This document shows positions 63,360 to 64,000 of a stretch of 64,000 nt of DNA, one piece after another. The DNA is taken from the NCBI RefSeq assembly GCF_000959725.1, contig NZ_CP009323.1, positions 496,001-560,000 of the forward strand, in the 5' to 3' direction. The notes beneath the pieces were generated by a model. That model was not told where the DNA came from. It did not search any database and was given only the letters and a program-made list of their open reading frames with translations. The position numbers were made by a program, and so were the translations under genes. Source of the DNA: Burkholderia gladioli (lineage in GTDB: Bacteria > Pseudomonadota > Gammaproteobacteria > Burkholderiales > Burkholderiaceae). Positions within the stretch are counted from its first letter, which is position 1. The number at the start of each line of letters is the position of its first letter.

Positions 63360-64000
63360 TCAGGCATTCGCGGTGGCGGTCGCCGCGTCGTCGGCCTTGC
63401 CGCCCGCCTTCACCAGCCACAGCACGGCCACCAGGATCGCCACGCCGCCCGCCCACTGCATCGGCGACAAGGCCTCGCCGAACAGCAGCGCGGCCAGCGC
63501 CACCGTGACCACCGGCTCCAGCGTCGAGAGCATGGCGGTGCGCGCCGCGCCCAGCAGCGACAGCCCGGCGAAGAAGGCCAGCATCGCGCCGACCGTCGAC
63601 ACCAGGGCGATCGCCACCAGCGCGAGCCAGCCCGAACCCGCCTGCGGCCATTGCGGCGCGACGCCGAAGGCAGCCCAGCGCGCCAGGGCGATCAGCGTGA
63701 ACATCAGCGTGGCGGCGATGCAGATGATCGCGGTGGTCGCGAGCGGGTCCACGCCGCGCGTGGCGCGCGTGCCCGCCACGATGTAGAGCGAATAGATCAC
63801 GGCCGCCGCCAGCGACAGCGCGATGCCGAGCGGCTCGCCATGCCCGCCGCCCACCATCAGCGCCGAGCCGGCCACGCACAGCACCAGGGCCATCGCCTTG
63901 ACGCGGGTCAGCCGCTCGCCGAGCCACCAGGCCGCGAGCAGGGTCACAAAGGCCGGGTACAGGTAGAGCAGCAGCGCCACCAGGCTGGCCTGCGCATGCT
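63360..64000 (-). CDS. EamA/DMT-family transporter, 5' end outside window
   Basis: The visible ~213 residues hold about seven membrane segments and the second EamA repeat. Inside the window the frame continues unbroken to position 64000 (codons reading ...AQASLVALLLYLYP), so the true start lies beyond. The motif LLLYLYPAFVTLLAAWWLGERLTRVKAMAL ends the first repeat; TMSLTEPV-like MLSTLEPVVTVALAALLFGEAL marks the second. Likely exports a small metabolite such as an amino acid; substrate unknown. It converges with nth. Confidence 0.85.
   Translation of the reverse strand, partial: HAQASLVALLLYLYPAFVTLLAAWWLGERLTRVKAMALVLCVAGSALMVGGGHGEPLGIALSLAAAVIYSLYIVAGTRATRGVDPLATTAIICIAATLMFTLIALARWAAFGVAPQWPQAGSGWLALVAIALVSTVGAMLAFFAGLSLLGAARTAMLSTLEPVVTVALAALLFGEALSPMQWAGGVAILVAVLWLVKAGGKADDAATATANA

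Overview
The window is high-GC DNA with the coding style of Burkholderia (Betaproteobacteria). The chromosomal genes (msbA, dnaE, trhO, gluQ, rhlE, purT, a long ftsK, phaZ, an rnfB-like gene and nth) and the intracellular polyhydroxybutyrate depolymerase fit that genus. The genus call is by pattern recognition, not by database search.

Positions 1 to about 34,350 are most of a temperate phage genome whose left end lies outside the window. The virion genes match the short-tailed P22-type set: small and large terminase, a portal of about 730 residues, a scaffold-like protein, a P22-type coat protein, gp4- and gp10-like tail-stem proteins, three ejection proteins and a beta-helix tailspike. All lie on the minus strand, so transcription runs from 25.7 kb down to 1: Cro-like regulator, replication initiator, primase-helicase, terminases, head, tail, ejection proteins, tailspike, then a lysis cassette (TM/coiled-coil protein, holin, GH24 endolysin, Rz-like protein). 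The plus strand carries the repressor at 25.8 kb and a chain of about 18 small, tightly overlapping accessory genes, including an SPFH/prohibitin-like membrane protein. It ends with an excisionase-like gene and a tyrosine integrase at 34.3 kb, beside the 3' end of msbA.

The phage noncoding DNA is the most unusual part. Near-identical operator sites overlap two sigma70-like promoters flanking the repressor. A late promoter precedes the scaffold gene and shares an 11-bp word with a perfect palindrome on the accessory side. Three virion genes (coat, portal, ejection protein) have structured leaders ending 16 to 18 nt before the start codon. One folds as a clean three-way junction and the other two are copies of one element of about 53 nt. 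Between portal and terminase lie two tandem tRNA-derived elements with expanded central regions. A GNAT gene appears to have been inserted beside a duplicated 5' end of an ejection-protein gene.

From 34.4 kb to the end the DNA is ordinary chromosome. First comes a lipopolysaccharide core/lipid A block (msbA, two family-2 glycosyltransferases, O-antigen ligase-like, GT9 heptosyltransferase). Then come dnaE, divergent from the wobble-base tRNA-modification pair trhO-gluQ, the helicase rhlE, a lysozyme-inhibitor-like protein and a small lipoprotein, purT, a META-domain lipoprotein and ftsK. Last are carbon and storage genes (periplasmic lactonase-fold protein, GH15 enzyme, PhaZ), a TetR regulator, rnfB-nth, and a DMT transporter cut by the window end. 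Several strong intrinsic terminators separate these units. The only stretch over 300 bases without a protein gene is 18,583-18,926, which holds the tRNA-like elements and the portal leader.
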